Under the pieces are notes generated by a model, which saw only the letters and a list, made by a program, of their open reading frames with translations, ran no database searches and had not been told where the DNA came from. This document shows positions 25,978-34,889 of a stretch of 64,000 bases of DNA, in pieces. The translations under genes and the position numbers were made by a program. How positions within the stretch are numbered: the first letter of the stretch is position 1; each line of letters begins with the position of its first letter. This DNA comes from BS750m-G69 sp964441235 (lineage in GTDB: Bacteria; Fidelibacterota; UBA2242): positions 62,001-126,000 of the forward strand of contig CAYTUQ010000001.1 of assembly GCA_964441235.1 (NCBI GenBank). Reading direction: 5' to 3'.

Positions 25978-26098
25978 ATTTTAATATTATCAATTATTCT
26001 TTTATAGCACAAATAAATTAACCACTATTTATAGTTTCCTACGTTTTTGTCTATTCTATATTTTCACTTTCCGTTTAGTATAAATATATGCATTCCCT

Positions 26099-26971
26099 TC
26101 AATTTTCAGCTTTTAACTCATTTTCTATATAATTCCATATCTTCTTTATCTCCTTTGCAATGTCACCATTTGAAAACTCAACCACTGATTGTCCCTGAAC
26201 CATCGCCTGGGTTACAATCTTGTCGTAACGAATTCTTCCTATGAAATTAACATTTTCAATTTGGCAAAATTTCTCAATCTGGTCAGAAATATTGATATTC
26301 AAATCATACTTATTCACGCAGACAAATGTGGGAATATGAAAGTGACCGTATGAAAGTTGTACAACACGCCTCAAATCATGCAATCCCGAAAGAGTCGGCT
26401 CGGTAACAATAAGCACTGCATCTGCTCCGGTTATCGAAGAAATAACAGGACAACCAACACCCGGCGCTCCATCAATGATTACAAAATCCAGTTTCTTTTC
26501 TTCCGCTAAAAGTTTTGCCTGCTGCCGAACTAATGAGACAAGCTTTCCAGAATTTTCCTCAGCAACTCCCAGCTTTGCATGTATCAAGTGTCCAAATCGG
26601 GTCTCGGAAATGAACCATTCTCCGTTCAAGTGTTCTGTAAAATCAATAGCATTAAACGGACAAAAATGTACGCAAACAGAGCAACCCTCACAGGAAATTG
26701 GATCAACAACATAATTCTCATCTATCGCATCAAACTGGCAGACTTCACGGCATCTGCCGCATTCGGTGCATAGATCTTTATTAATGTAAGCTATTTTGCC
26801 ACCGTAAAACTCTTCACGATATTTAATCTCTGGTTTTAGAATCAAATGAAGGTCTGCCGCATCCACATCGCAGTCAGCCATAACTTTACTCTTTGCCAAT
26901 GACGCAAATGCTGCAGTGATACTTGTTTTCCCGGTACCGCCTTTGCCACTAATGATCGTTAATTCCTTCAT
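26099..26971 (-). CDS. MinD-superfamily ATPase with inserted ferredoxin domain
   Basis: The 290 residues begin with a deviant Walker A (ISGKGGTGKTSITAAFASLA), and between residues 60 and 115 carry two 4Fe-4S motifs (CTECGRCREVCQF and CEGCSVCVHFCPF). Switch II is VIIDGAPGVGCPVISSITG, then FVCVNKYDLN and a C-terminal helix. It overlaps the next ATPase gene by four bases, which suggests a heterodimer or paired function in Fe-S or redox cargo delivery. This class occurs in archaea and anaerobic bacteria next to NifX proteins, as here. Exact cargo unknown. Confidence 0.88.
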   Translation of the reverse strand: MKELTIISGKGGTGKTSITAAFASLAKSKVMADCDVDAADLHLILKPEIKYREEFYGGKIAYINKDLCTECGRCREVCQFDAIDENYVVDPISCEGCSVCVHFCPFNAIDFTEHLNGEWFISETRFGHLIHAKLGVAEENSGKLVSLVRQQAKLLAEEKKLDFVIIDGAPGVGCPVISSITGADAVLIVTEPTLSGLHDLRRVVQLSYGHFHIPTFVCVNKYDLNINISDQIEKFCQIENVNFIGRIRYDKIVTQAMVQGQSVVEFSNGDIAKEIKKIWNYIENELKAEN

Positions 26972-27819
26972 ACGGTCACCATACTTTCAATTTTCTCGTA
27001 CAGGTCGAGAAATCTATTTCTGTATTCAGGATAAATGTCAATTATAATTTTACCTCTCGAGTATGCTTCAGCAATTTTTCTGTCATTTTCTATTTCCATT
27101 AAAATTGGGATATTTTCTGCCTCGCAGTATTCTCTGACCTTATTATCACCAATATCGGAACGATTAATCACAACTCCGAATAGTATGCCCAAAGTGCGAA
27201 CCATCTCCACCGCCAATATTAAATCATTCAAACCAAACGGTGTAGGTTCGGTAGCGAGGATAACAAAATCACTTCCCTTTACCGCTTCAATTACAGGACA
27301 TGATGTGCCCGGAGGTGCATCAATAATCACAATCATGCTATTAGCCGTTCTGTCTTTTACAGCTCGAATGAGTGGCGGTGACATGACCTCACCAATATCG
27401 AGTAGCCCATGAACAAATTTAATATCGCCATTTTCTCCCTCTTCGGTCACGCCAACAACCCTTTCTTTTTGCGCAATACAATTTTCCGGGCAGACCAGCC
27501 AGCAACCGGCACATGAATGACACAATTCGGGAAATACAAGAACACTATTTTTGATGACCACAATGGCGCTAAATTGACAAATTTCCTGACATTTACCGCA
27601 AAATGTACATCTGCTTAAATCCACATAAGGAATAGACACACTAACTTTTTCAACTCGCAAAATTTCTGGCTGTAAAAAAATATGAGAATTAGGTTCTTCA
27701 ACATCACAATCTAACAATTGAACGTTTTCGCCCAACGATTTCGCAAGGTTTACTGCAATTGTTGTTTTGCCGGTTCCGCCTTTTCCACTGGCAATTGCAA
27801 TTTTCAATGTTTTATCCAT
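26968..27819 (-). CDS. MinD-superfamily ATPase with inserted ferredoxin domain (upstream partner)
   Basis: The 283-residue paralogue of the next gene: IAIASGKGGTGKTTIAVNLA at the start, ferredoxin motifs CTFCGKCQEICQF and CHSCAGCWLVCPE around residues 72 to 110, and IIDAPPGTSCPVIEAV as switch II. The two proteins share the domain plan but differ enough to be old duplicates. Stop and start overlap by ATGA. The NifX-like gene is 33 bases upstream. Both ATPases lack signal peptides and act in the cytoplasm. Confidence 0.88.
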   Translation of the reverse strand: MDKTLKIAIASGKGGTGKTTIAVNLAKSLGENVQLLDCDVEEPNSHIFLQPEILRVEKVSVSIPYVDLSRCTFCGKCQEICQFSAIVVIKNSVLVFPELCHSCAGCWLVCPENCIAQKERVVGVTEEGENGDIKFVHGLLDIGEVMSPPLIRAVKDRTANSMIVIIDAPPGTSCPVIEAVKGSDFVILATEPTPFGLNDLILAVEMVRTLGILFGVVINRSDIGDNKVREYCEAENIPILMEIENDRKIAEAYSRGKIIIDIYPEYRNRFLDLYEKIESMVTV

Positions 27820-27852
27820 AATAATATCCGTTACTATTAATACAAGCTAAAA

Positions 27853-28266
27853 TCATTCTTTTAATTCAGGTATTTCCTTCGGTCTATCGCCGGATTCCCT
27901 TCGTTCAACGAGGTCATAAATTCTATCAAATGATTTCATAACCGTATCTATAATAAGCGATAAAGAGTCCGATTTCACAACGACTGGCTGAATTCTGGTT
28001 TTTGCGCTTATTTTCAAAAAGTTGGGGCTCATTCTTCTGCCTATGATAACATCAGCATCATTAATTATCGCCATAACTGCTTTCATCTTTTCTAAAATTC
28101 CATGTTTACCATCTACATCAGGTGATGTATTTTCTCTATTTCCGGCTAAATTAAAATTCCCTTCATCAAAAAGATCGTATATATAGAAATGTTCTGCCTC
28201 ACCCATATGGCCTGGAGAAATGTTTTCTCCGTCATTCGTTCCAATAACAACTCTCAATTTCCTCAT
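27853..28266 (-). CDS. NifX-type cofactor-binding domain protein
   Basis: The start chosen is the ATG at 28266, preceded by GAGGAG at the right distance; a frame-opening ATG lies 12 bases further upstream. The 137-residue product reads RVVIGTNDGENISPGHMGEA, FYIYDL and ADVIIGRRMSPNFLKI, which fits the NifX domain, followed by a C-terminal charged tail (VERRESGDRPKEIPEL). The Gly-His-Met-Gly may take part in cluster binding. It heads the MinD-pair operon. Confidence 0.78.
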   Translation of the reverse strand: MRKLRVVIGTNDGENISPGHMGEAEHFYIYDLFDEGNFNLAGNRENTSPDVDGKHGILEKMKAVMAIINDADVIIGRRMSPNFLKISAKTRIQPVVVKSDSLSLIIDTVMKSFDRIYDLVERRESGDRPKEIPELKE

Positions 28267-28390
28267 TTTACTCCTCATGTTTTAGCAATTTCACAATGTC
28301 ATACGCCTTCGCGACTGTCTAAATTCGTTAAATGCGCTATATACAATTAATCATTAAGTACATTTTCAAGAATCCGTTGTCTATTCCCCA

Positions 28391-29233
28391 TCAGAACCTC
28401 GAATTACGCAACACTTTAATTACAATAATAAAAATACCCCCTAATACCATAACTATACAAAGGATTTGCCCCATACTTAAAGGGCCTAATATAAATCCAA
28501 GCTGAGAATCAGGTTGGCGCACAAACTCAATAAAGAAACGCACAAATCCGTATCCAATAAGATATAATGAGAGAAAAAAACCATCGGAAACTTTTATTTT
28601 TCTCAAACTCCATAGAAGTATAAAAAGAAATATCCCCTCAAAAATAGCCTCATAAAGCTGAGAGGGATGGCGAAGTTGATGTGTTGGATCCAGGGGGAAA
28701 TACATTCCCCATGGTACATCGGTTACACGACCATAAAGCTCGCCATTAATAAAGTTGCCCAATCTGCCAAAGGTATATCCCAAAGGAATCGCGGGACATA
28801 AAAGATCCGCTAAACGCCAGAAATTCACTTTATGCTTATTACAAAAGAGGCTTGAAAATAAAATAACCCCGATAACTCCACCATGATAAGACATTCCAGA
28901 AATCCCTGTGAAGCGGCAGCCTCTTGAAAAATCAAAAGGAATAATTATTTCTAACGGATTATTAACAAAATATTTAAAATTGTAGAACAATACATATCCT
29001 AATCTTCCACCAATAATGACTCCAAGAATAGCCCAAATAAAATAACTATTTATCGTATCTTTAGAATATCCAAGTTTTTCAGTTCTAACTCTATATAAAA
29101 CCAGATAATAAACAATTGCAAAGGCAACGATATACATTAAACCGTAATAGCGCAGTTGAAATGAACCAATCGTAACAAGAGTAGGTTTAATGTGTTCCGG
29201 TATATGATTCCACCAACTCAAAAAATTGCTCAT
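28391..29233 (-). CDS. lgt: Prolipoprotein diacylglyceryl transferase
   Basis: A membrane enzyme of 280 residues that puts a diacylglycerol group on the lipobox cysteine of exported lipoproteins. Family marks are RYYGLMYIVAF, GGRLGYVLFYN, GMSYHGGVIGVILF, the signature GRLGNFINGELYG and WGMYFPLD-PTHQLRHPSQLYEA. About seven transmembrane helices are visible. Its clients here include the thioredoxin at 24679, the TSGGD-repeat protein at 44999 and two PpiC lipoproteins near 61 kb. It appears complete. Confidence 0.95.
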   Translation of the reverse strand: MSNFLSWWNHIPEHIKPTLVTIGSFQLRYYGLMYIVAFAIVYYLVLYRVRTEKLGYSKDTINSYFIWAILGVIIGGRLGYVLFYNFKYFVNNPLEIIIPFDFSRGCRFTGISGMSYHGGVIGVILFSSLFCNKHKVNFWRLADLLCPAIPLGYTFGRLGNFINGELYGRVTDVPWGMYFPLDPTHQLRHPSQLYEAIFEGIFLFILLWSLRKIKVSDGFFLSLYLIGYGFVRFFIEFVRQPDSQLGFILGPLSMGQILCIVMVLGGIFIIVIKVLRNSRF

Positions 29234-29316
29234 CTTTTAGTAATTGATACAGTTCCATCTTTTAATTTGAAAATTTTCCATATAATAAAAATCCCTTCAG
29301 CAATAACAATAAAAGC

Positions 29317-30072
29317 TTAGTTCTTAATATACAACGCTTTGTATATAACACTAAAGGCAAGAACCATGACAAGTACGGCAAGTCCAACTTCTAACCATGT
29401 TGGTTTTGCCTTTATCGAAATTCCACTCCCAGTTCTTGCTCCTACCACTGATCCAATCAGAACACAAAGTGCTGGTAACCAAACGATGTTCCCGCGATGC
29501 CAATATATTACCATAGCAGCAAGAGATGTGAAAATCGTTACAAATAGTGAAGTGGCTATTGCTTTATGAACGTCTTGCTTCATTGCTTTCAGAAAAGGTG
29601 GGAAAAGAGAACCACCACTACCACCTCGCATTCCTGTTATTAGATTCAGGAAAAACGGTATTAAAATAAAGTTCTTGGGACTTGCGGCAAGCGCTTGTGA
29701 GATTCTTGGAGCAATTTTATCAAGGTACATTCCAAACGCTGTCAAAATTGCTGTAATTACAAAAATAATGGCTAAAGCTAATTTTGGAATTAATCCAACA
29801 GAGAGAGCTCCAGCTATTGAACCTAAGGTGCCCCCAACAATTACATAAATACAAATTCTTTTATTAATGTTTTTCCTATGGATTACTACACCTACAAAAG
29901 ATGAAAAGGGAATAACAAACAAATTTATTCCAAAGGCGCTAATAAGAGGAAGCCCAGCAAGATTAAGCAATGGTATTCTTACAGAACCACCACCTATTCC
30001 AAACATACCGCTCATAAAACCAGCTACAAGCCCGATACACAAATAAATAACAAACTCAGAAAGTGTTAGCAT
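29317..30072 (-). CDS. TauE/SafE-family membrane permease
   Basis: The 251 residues form eight predicted helices with the family start GLVAGFMSGMFGIGGGSVRIPLL and a second AGMRGGSGGSLFPPFL-like repeat (TGMRGGSGGSLFPPFLKAM). These transporters move sulfite, sulfoacetate or other small sulfur anions. It follows the membrane protein at 30076 by four bases and is separated from lgt by 83. Its last third was copied into the chimeric remnant at 65..619. Substrate is a family inference. Confidence 0.85.
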   Translation of the reverse strand: MLTLSEFVIYLCIGLVAGFMSGMFGIGGGSVRIPLLNLAGLPLISAFGINLFVIPFSSFVGVVIHRKNINKRICIYVIVGGTLGSIAGALSVGLIPKLALAIIFVITAILTAFGMYLDKIAPRISQALAASPKNFILIPFFLNLITGMRGGSGGSLFPPFLKAMKQDVHKAIATSLFVTIFTSLAAMVIYWHRGNIVWLPALCVLIGSVVGARTGSGISIKAKPTWLEVGLAVLVMVLAFSVIYKALYIKN

Positions 30073-30075
30073 ACT

Positions 30076-30684
30076 CTAATTTTCTTTCACAAACAGTAGC
30101 GGAAAAACAATGTCGCTTAAACAGCATGGTATCCAAACAGCTATAAAAAGAAATATAAAAACAACAATGTACATTAACCAGCTTAATGACCCTCCAACAG
30201 CCATAATAATATGAAAAAGCGATGCCCATGTGCTTAACAAGACATGTCCGGCATGAGGAAATTTTGTTGATGGTTTGAAATACGCTATTGCAATACCTAT
30301 TAATGCTAACGGGTTAACCAGCCACCACTTTTCAATAAAACCTATGTGAACACCCCTGTTTGGCATATCTAGTAAAACCTCTCCTAAATAAGGAATTAAC
30401 GAATCACTTATCGTAGCAATACCTATAGAGCCTGTATAACCAATAAGCAACAGCACCCAAATATTGCATTTAATTTTAGAAAGCCCGCACTTGTGAAGAT
30501 CATACATTGAAGCCGTAACAATAGCACTCAAAATAACATGAATAGGATGAAGTATGTAAAATATTTTATAAGATAATTCGGATGACGCTTTTCGGAAAAG
30601 TAACATTATAATTATTCCGGTAACTGCTCCAAAAAGTGTAAAAGGAGAATGTCTCCTCAATTCATATAATATTTGTTTAAGCAC
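30076..30684 (-). CDS. Conserved integral membrane protein
   Basis: A 202-residue protein with about six hydrophobic spans. Recognisable stretches are ILHPIHVILSAIVTASMYDLH, then a loop RGVHIGFIEKWWLVNPLALIG and KFPHAGHVLLSTWASLFHI. The several histidines inside or beside spans could bind heme or metal, but no named family was recognised. It overlaps the Mrp gene by eight bases and precedes tauE by four, so it belongs to the same transcript and perhaps acts with the permease. Confidence 0.6.
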   Translation of the reverse strand: MLKQILYELRRHSPFTLFGAVTGIIIMLLFRKASSELSYKIFYILHPIHVILSAIVTASMYDLHKCGLSKIKCNIWVLLLIGYTGSIGIATISDSLIPYLGEVLLDMPNRGVHIGFIEKWWLVNPLALIGIAIAYFKPSTKFPHAGHVLLSTWASLFHIIMAVGGSLSWLMYIVVFIFLFIAVWIPCCLSDIVFPLLFVKEN

Positions 30685-31483
30685 TTTTTATCTTTTCTGC
30701 TATTTTGGAAATACTTATTGAAACATCTGCCTCTTTATCTTGAAGGACAATCGGTTTTCCAATATCTGCTCCTTTTCTTGCATCTACATTAATAGGGATC
30801 CTTCCTAAAAAAGTAACACCATTTTGCTCTGCCTGAGCTTCGCCTCCACCCGATCCAAACAGGTCTATCTTGTATCCACATTTTGGGCACTTAAAACCGG
30901 ACATATTTTCTATAATACCTATATCATGTATTTTCATGGTCTTCGCCATATTTATCGCTCTCCTTGAGTCGATCAAGGATATCTCTTGAGGTGTTGTTAC
31001 AATTACCGCCATCTCGGGTAACATTCTCTGAGCAATTGTAAGAACCTCATCTCCTGTTCCAGGTGGAAGGTCAGCTATTAAAAAATCCAGCTCCCCCCAT
31101 TCAACATCACCGAGAAATTGTTCAATTGCCTTTGAGCGAAGAGGACCTCTCCAGATAACGGCCTGATCCGGGGGAATGAAACTGGCAAAGGACACAATTT
31201 TCAACCCAGCCTTTTCTTGTGGAATTATTTTGTTGCCGTTTGAAGCAGGAACTCCCGTAAGACCTACCATCTTTACAACATTCGGCCCCGTAATATCTGC
31301 GTCAAGAAGCCCTACTTTATAGCCTTTGAGATGAAGCGAATAGGCAAGATTCACACTCACGGTTGTTTTACCAACTCCACCTTTCCCGCTGAAAACAACC
31401 ACCTTGCGCTTCACTCCTCTCAAATTATCGGATATCTTTTTATTTTGTCCCTCAATCTTCTTTTTCTGTTCTTCAGTAAGCAT
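30677..31483 (-). CDS. Mrp/ApbC-family Fe-S carrier ATPase
   Basis: The 268 residues have VVVFSGKGGVGKTTVSVNLA at the start, LDADITGPNVVKMVG, then IADLPPGTGDEVLTIAQ and a C-terminal CPKCGYKIDLFGSGGG with the two cysteines that bridge the 4Fe-4S cluster between subunits. Mrp/NBP35-type proteins hand clusters to apo-enzymes. The N-terminal MIP18 domain of long Mrp proteins is absent; a separate MIP18 protein is encoded at 21566. The position at the head of the tauE operon suggests a shared redox role. Confidence 0.93.
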   Translation of the reverse strand: MLTEEQKKKIEGQNKKISDNLRGVKRKVVVFSGKGGVGKTTVSVNLAYSLHLKGYKVGLLDADITGPNVVKMVGLTGVPASNGNKIIPQEKAGLKIVSFASFIPPDQAVIWRGPLRSKAIEQFLGDVEWGELDFLIADLPPGTGDEVLTIAQRMLPEMAVIVTTPQEISLIDSRRAINMAKTMKIHDIGIIENMSGFKCPKCGYKIDLFGSGGGEAQAEQNGVTFLGRIPINVDARKGADIGKPIVLQDKEADVSISISKIAEKIKSA

Positions 31484-31595
31484 TAATGTCTCCTTATAAA
31501 ACTTTTTTTAATACATAAAATCTAATGAACTTAAATTTTTATTATCATCAAAAGTAAGATATTTATAAACCTCACCTGTAATTACCATCTTTTTA

Positions 31596-32543
31596 CTAAA
31601 TTTCACTTAAATATTCTGCGACGGAAAGTGCAGCAATAGTTCCATCTCCACAGGCTTCATCAATTTGACGAAACTTCTTTGAGCGAACGTCACCGGCAGC
31701 AAATACTCCGGGCAGCGATGTTTTCATATATCTATCTGTGATGATATAGCCATAATCATCCAATTCAACTGTATCTTTCCCTGACGATATCTTTTTAGAT
31801 AAAAATTTCGTGCTTGGTAAAAAACCTACATAAACAAAAACACCTTCAACATCAATCTGCTTTTCATCTCCACTTGAACGATCCTTCACTGTAGTAGATT
31901 TCACAAAATCATCGCCATTAATTGATAAGAGTTGGTGATTAAGAAAGAATCTCGTGTTTTCGTGATTTTTCAATCTTTCTTGAAGTATTTTTTCAGCATT
32001 CATATAAGGTAAAAATTCCAAAAACTTTATGCTTTTTACGTGATTTAGAAGAGATTCTCCTTCTTGCAAACCTGAGTTTCCACAGCCTATTACAGCAACA
32101 TCCTTATCTCTAAATAGCGGCCCGTCACAAGTCGCACAATAAGATACACCTCTGCCCATAAATTTATCTTCACCGGGAACGCCCAGTTTTTTAGGTACAC
32201 TTCCTGAGGCAATTATAACTGCGCGAGCGAAATATTCGTTTCTTTCTGTTTTCACCTTGATTTTTTTTTCTGTGGTTTCAATGTTTTTCACCTCATCAAA
32301 CTCGCTGAATTTTACTCCAAATTTCTCTGCTTGCTTTTTGAACTTATTCACCAGGTCTATTCCTTTGATCCCATCAGGAAATCCCGGATAGTTCTCCACC
32401 AAGTCGGTTTCTGCTGGAAGCCCCCCAACTATTGCTTTTTCCAACAAAAGCGTATCCTTTCTATCTCTTGAGGTATAGATTCCTGCTGTTAAGCCGGCAG
32501 GACCACCACCAATAATTACGACATCATGAACTCCATTACTCAT
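31596..32543 (-). CDS. trxB: Thioredoxin reductase
   Basis: A full-length 315-residue flavoprotein: FAD motif VVIIGGGPAGLTAGIYTSRD near residue 10, redox-active CATC in GVSYCATCDGPLF near residue 128, a second dinucleotide motif VAVIGCGNSGLQ and GVFAAGDVRSKKFRQ near the end. It reduces thioredoxin with NADPH (or NADH; the motif residues are not diagnostic by eye). The GCGNSG in place of GGGNSA may affect cofactor choice. A chimeric 5' piece of a relative is at 24453..24641. Confidence 0.92.
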   Translation of the reverse strand: MSNGVHDVVIIGGGPAGLTAGIYTSRDRKDTLLLEKAIVGGLPAETDLVENYPGFPDGIKGIDLVNKFKKQAEKFGVKFSEFDEVKNIETTEKKIKVKTERNEYFARAVIIASGSVPKKLGVPGEDKFMGRGVSYCATCDGPLFRDKDVAVIGCGNSGLQEGESLLNHVKSIKFLEFLPYMNAEKILQERLKNHENTRFFLNHQLLSINGDDFVKSTTVKDRSSGDEKQIDVEGVFVYVGFLPSTKFLSKKISSGKDTVELDDYGYIITDRYMKTSLPGVFAAGDVRSKKFRQIDEACGDGTIAALSVAEYLSEI

Positions 32544-32771
32544 TCTACATTTCCTCCATTTTCAATCAATTTACAATTCGACAACATTAAAACTTACTCA
32601 TCATAGAGTTTAGTCAAGATTTTCACAAAAAGGTTACACTTATAACAACATCTATTGCGAGCTAACAATTTCCCTCATTTAACTTATTAACACATTAATG
32701 CCAATAGTCTTAAATTTTCAAACTTTCAATCCTCTTACTGCGAAATACACCAGTGTTAAATTGATTATTTA

Positions 32772-33476
32772 TTAAATATAAATTTTTCTCCCTAAGGGCA
32801 AAAATTCTTTTGTGCCACCTCCATGTTCAATAACATCCAATACTCTTTCATCTCCTTTGTTAAATACTGCGCCAAATATTTTCTTAACATTTCGATATTT
32901 TAACATATCTTTATTCATAATTGATGACGGCCCCAAGAGAAAAACATCACAGAATTTCTTTGTGTTATTTATGATATTTAAAAAGCTTTTGTTAAAAATA
33001 GTGGTTGCGGAAAGTATTATTGCATCTGCTTCATTTATATAGCTCATTTCTAATGCTATATCAGTTAGGCAGGAGTTTTTCTTATTCCTATCAAAAATTG
33101 AAATGCTTAAATTTTTCTCCCTAAACTTTTTTAGTAAAGGCTTAAAGAGACCGACCATAATGATATTCTTATAATTCTTAAAATCCATAGCATCAAAGAT
33201 GTCACCCGTTTTTGTACGATAATTTGAATAGTTGAATTTCCCGTTGAAATAGGCATTCAAAATAATTCTATATTCGGTTTTATTTAAATCCAAATTTTCC
33301 AAATAATCAATCATAGGAGTAACATTATATGATAAATTAGCACAAACACCAATGTTCCCGTTTTTCAATAACAATGCAGAATATTTAGTTCCACAAACGA
33401 CCTTATCAATTTTTGAAATATCAAAACCATGTTTATCAATAAAATATTTTAGCGGCTCTTTTGTTAGCTTTCCCAT
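32772..33476 (-). CDS. DUF364/heavy-metal-chelation domain protein
   Basis: The 234 residues follow the DUF4213-DUF364 pattern: KVVCGTKYSALLLKNGNIGV early, then KNIIMVGLFKPLLKKFREK and ADAIILSATTIFNKSFLNI, and DVFLLGPSSIMNKDMLKY, ending HGGGTKEFLPLGRK. These proteins have a Rossmann-like core thought to bind metal chelates, in vicinity of transport or radical SAM genes. The aminotransferase gene lies two bases upstream, so they are one transcript. Confidence 0.75.
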   Translation of the reverse strand: MGKLTKEPLKYFIDKHGFDISKIDKVVCGTKYSALLLKNGNIGVCANLSYNVTPMIDYLENLDLNKTEYRIILNAYFNGKFNYSNYRTKTGDIFDAMDFKNYKNIIMVGLFKPLLKKFREKNLSISIFDRNKKNSCLTDIALEMSYINEADAIILSATTIFNKSFLNIINNTKKFCDVFLLGPSSIMNKDMLKYRNVKKIFGAVFNKGDERVLDVIEHGGGTKEFLPLGRKIYI

Positions 33477-33478
33477 AT

Positions 33479-34648
33479 TTAAAGAAAATACTTCTCTAAT
33501 CTATCAAATGCTTTATTTATAATGTCTCCCGAAACACAAAAAGACATCCGTAAGTGTCTCTCTCCCGTTGGTCCAAAAGCTATTCCTGGTGTCGTAGATA
33601 CTCTTGCCTCTCTTAACAACTTTTTACAGAATGACGTTGAATCTTTACCTTCTTCCAACAGTATTCTGGGAAACATAAGATAAGAGCCGCCAGGTTTCTG
33701 ATATTTAAAAACATTATTAAGTTTATCAAGACTTTTGCACATTAAATTACGTGTAGAGAGATAATGCTCTTTAAACTTCAAAATGCAATCCTGTGATCCT
33801 TTTAGAGCAGCTAATGCCGCATATTGCGAAACTACAGGTGCACAAATTGCAAAAGGAATATGCGCCTTCTTTATTTGCGGAATATACTCCTCGTCAGCAT
33901 GAAGGTAGCCAATGCGCCAACCGGTCATTGCGTAGGTCTTTGTAAAAGTATAGCAGCTAACTACATTCTTCCTCACATCAGGAATTGATGCTATACTAAA
34001 ATGTTCATTACCATCAAAAACAAAATATTCGTAGGCTTCATCCGTAATTACCATCAAATCATTTTCAAGGGCAATTGATGCTAATTGGTGAAGTTGCTCT
34101 TTAGAAAAAACAGTACCGGTAGGATTACTTGGGCTGCAATACATTATTGCTTTGGTTCTCTGAGTTATTGACTTTTTTATTCTATCAATATCAAGGACGA
34201 ATCCCTCTTTTTCAAGTAAGGGGATAAGCACAGGTTTTCCAGATGCCAGAATCACCTGACGAATATGAGTGGAATAAGTTGGAGTAGGCAAAATAACTTC
34301 ATCCCCTGGGTCGATTAAAGCCATCACAGCTGCTGCCAATCCCTCAATCGCTCCGACTGTTACCAATATTTGAGAAACATTAGCTTCAATATTATTATCT
34401 CTCTTGAGCTTCTTAACTATCTCTTCACGTAATTCCAATAGCCCTTCACTTTCAGAATATCCACCTGCCTTTCCATTCCTAATTGCTGAAATTGCAGCTT
34501 CTTTTATATGCACAGGGGTATCAGAAGTTGGCTTCGCCCACGATAAAAAAGATACATTTTCTACCTGTTTGGATAGTCTTGTCATCTCGTGGATTGCAGA
34601 CCCCTGTATTTGACTAACTCTGTTTGAAATCTTACAATTTTTACCCAT
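33479..34648 (-). CDS. Class I/II PLP-dependent aminotransferase
   Basis: The start is ATG at 34648, with an AGAAGAGA site; a GTG at 34663 has none. The 389 residues show fold-type I marks: GAIEGLAAAVMALIDPGDEV, MYCSPSNPTGTVFSKEQL, MVITDEAYEYFVFDG and the PLP lysine in YTFTKTYAMTGWRIGYLHA, with the C-terminal arginine in GERHLRMSFC. It is of aspartate/alanine aminotransferase type. The substrate is not clear. The next gene is DUF364, two bases downstream. Confidence 0.92.
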   Translation of the reverse strand: MGKNCKISNRVSQIQGSAIHEMTRLSKQVENVSFLSWAKPTSDTPVHIKEAAISAIRNGKAGGYSESEGLLELREEIVKKLKRDNNIEANVSQILVTVGAIEGLAAAVMALIDPGDEVILPTPTYSTHIRQVILASGKPVLIPLLEKEGFVLDIDRIKKSITQRTKAIMYCSPSNPTGTVFSKEQLHQLASIALENDLMVITDEAYEYFVFDGNEHFSIASIPDVRKNVVSCYTFTKTYAMTGWRIGYLHADEEYIPQIKKAHIPFAICAPVVSQYAALAALKGSQDCILKFKEHYLSTRNLMCKSLDKLNNVFKYQKPGGSYLMFPRILLEEGKDSTSFCKKLLREARVSTTPGIAFGPTGERHLRMSFCVSGDIINKAFDRLEKYFL

Positions 34649-34665
34649 AGTATCTCTTCTCACTT

Positions 34666-34884
34666 TTAATAATTATCGTATGCCAATGATTTTAGCTTTT
34701 CATAAATAGTTCCATCAGGAAGCATATAGTCCTGATGTAATTCTCCGCTCTATTCCAAATGATAACGAATGCAACTTTCCCAATCTCCCTTACAATATAA
34801 CTCTATCCAACTTTTATCCAATTCTCCTTTATAATAATATCCTTTCACCGGACACGAGTAAAAGCATTTAAATTCCTTGGACAA
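34666..34884 (-). pseudogene. Small cysteine-bearing protein with an in-frame amber codon
   Basis: The frame reads KCFYSCPVKGYYYKGELDK, SWIELYCKGDWESCIRY, then a TAG at 34750..34752, then SGELHQDYMLPDGTIYEKL and on to a TAA. The protein-like text runs on both sides of the TAG, so a sense codon (probably GAG or CAG) has mutated. The only upstream start is a TTG at 34884 with no ribosome site. It could be a decaying gene for a small metal-binding protein. Confidence 0.6.
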
Positions 34885-34889
34885 TACTT

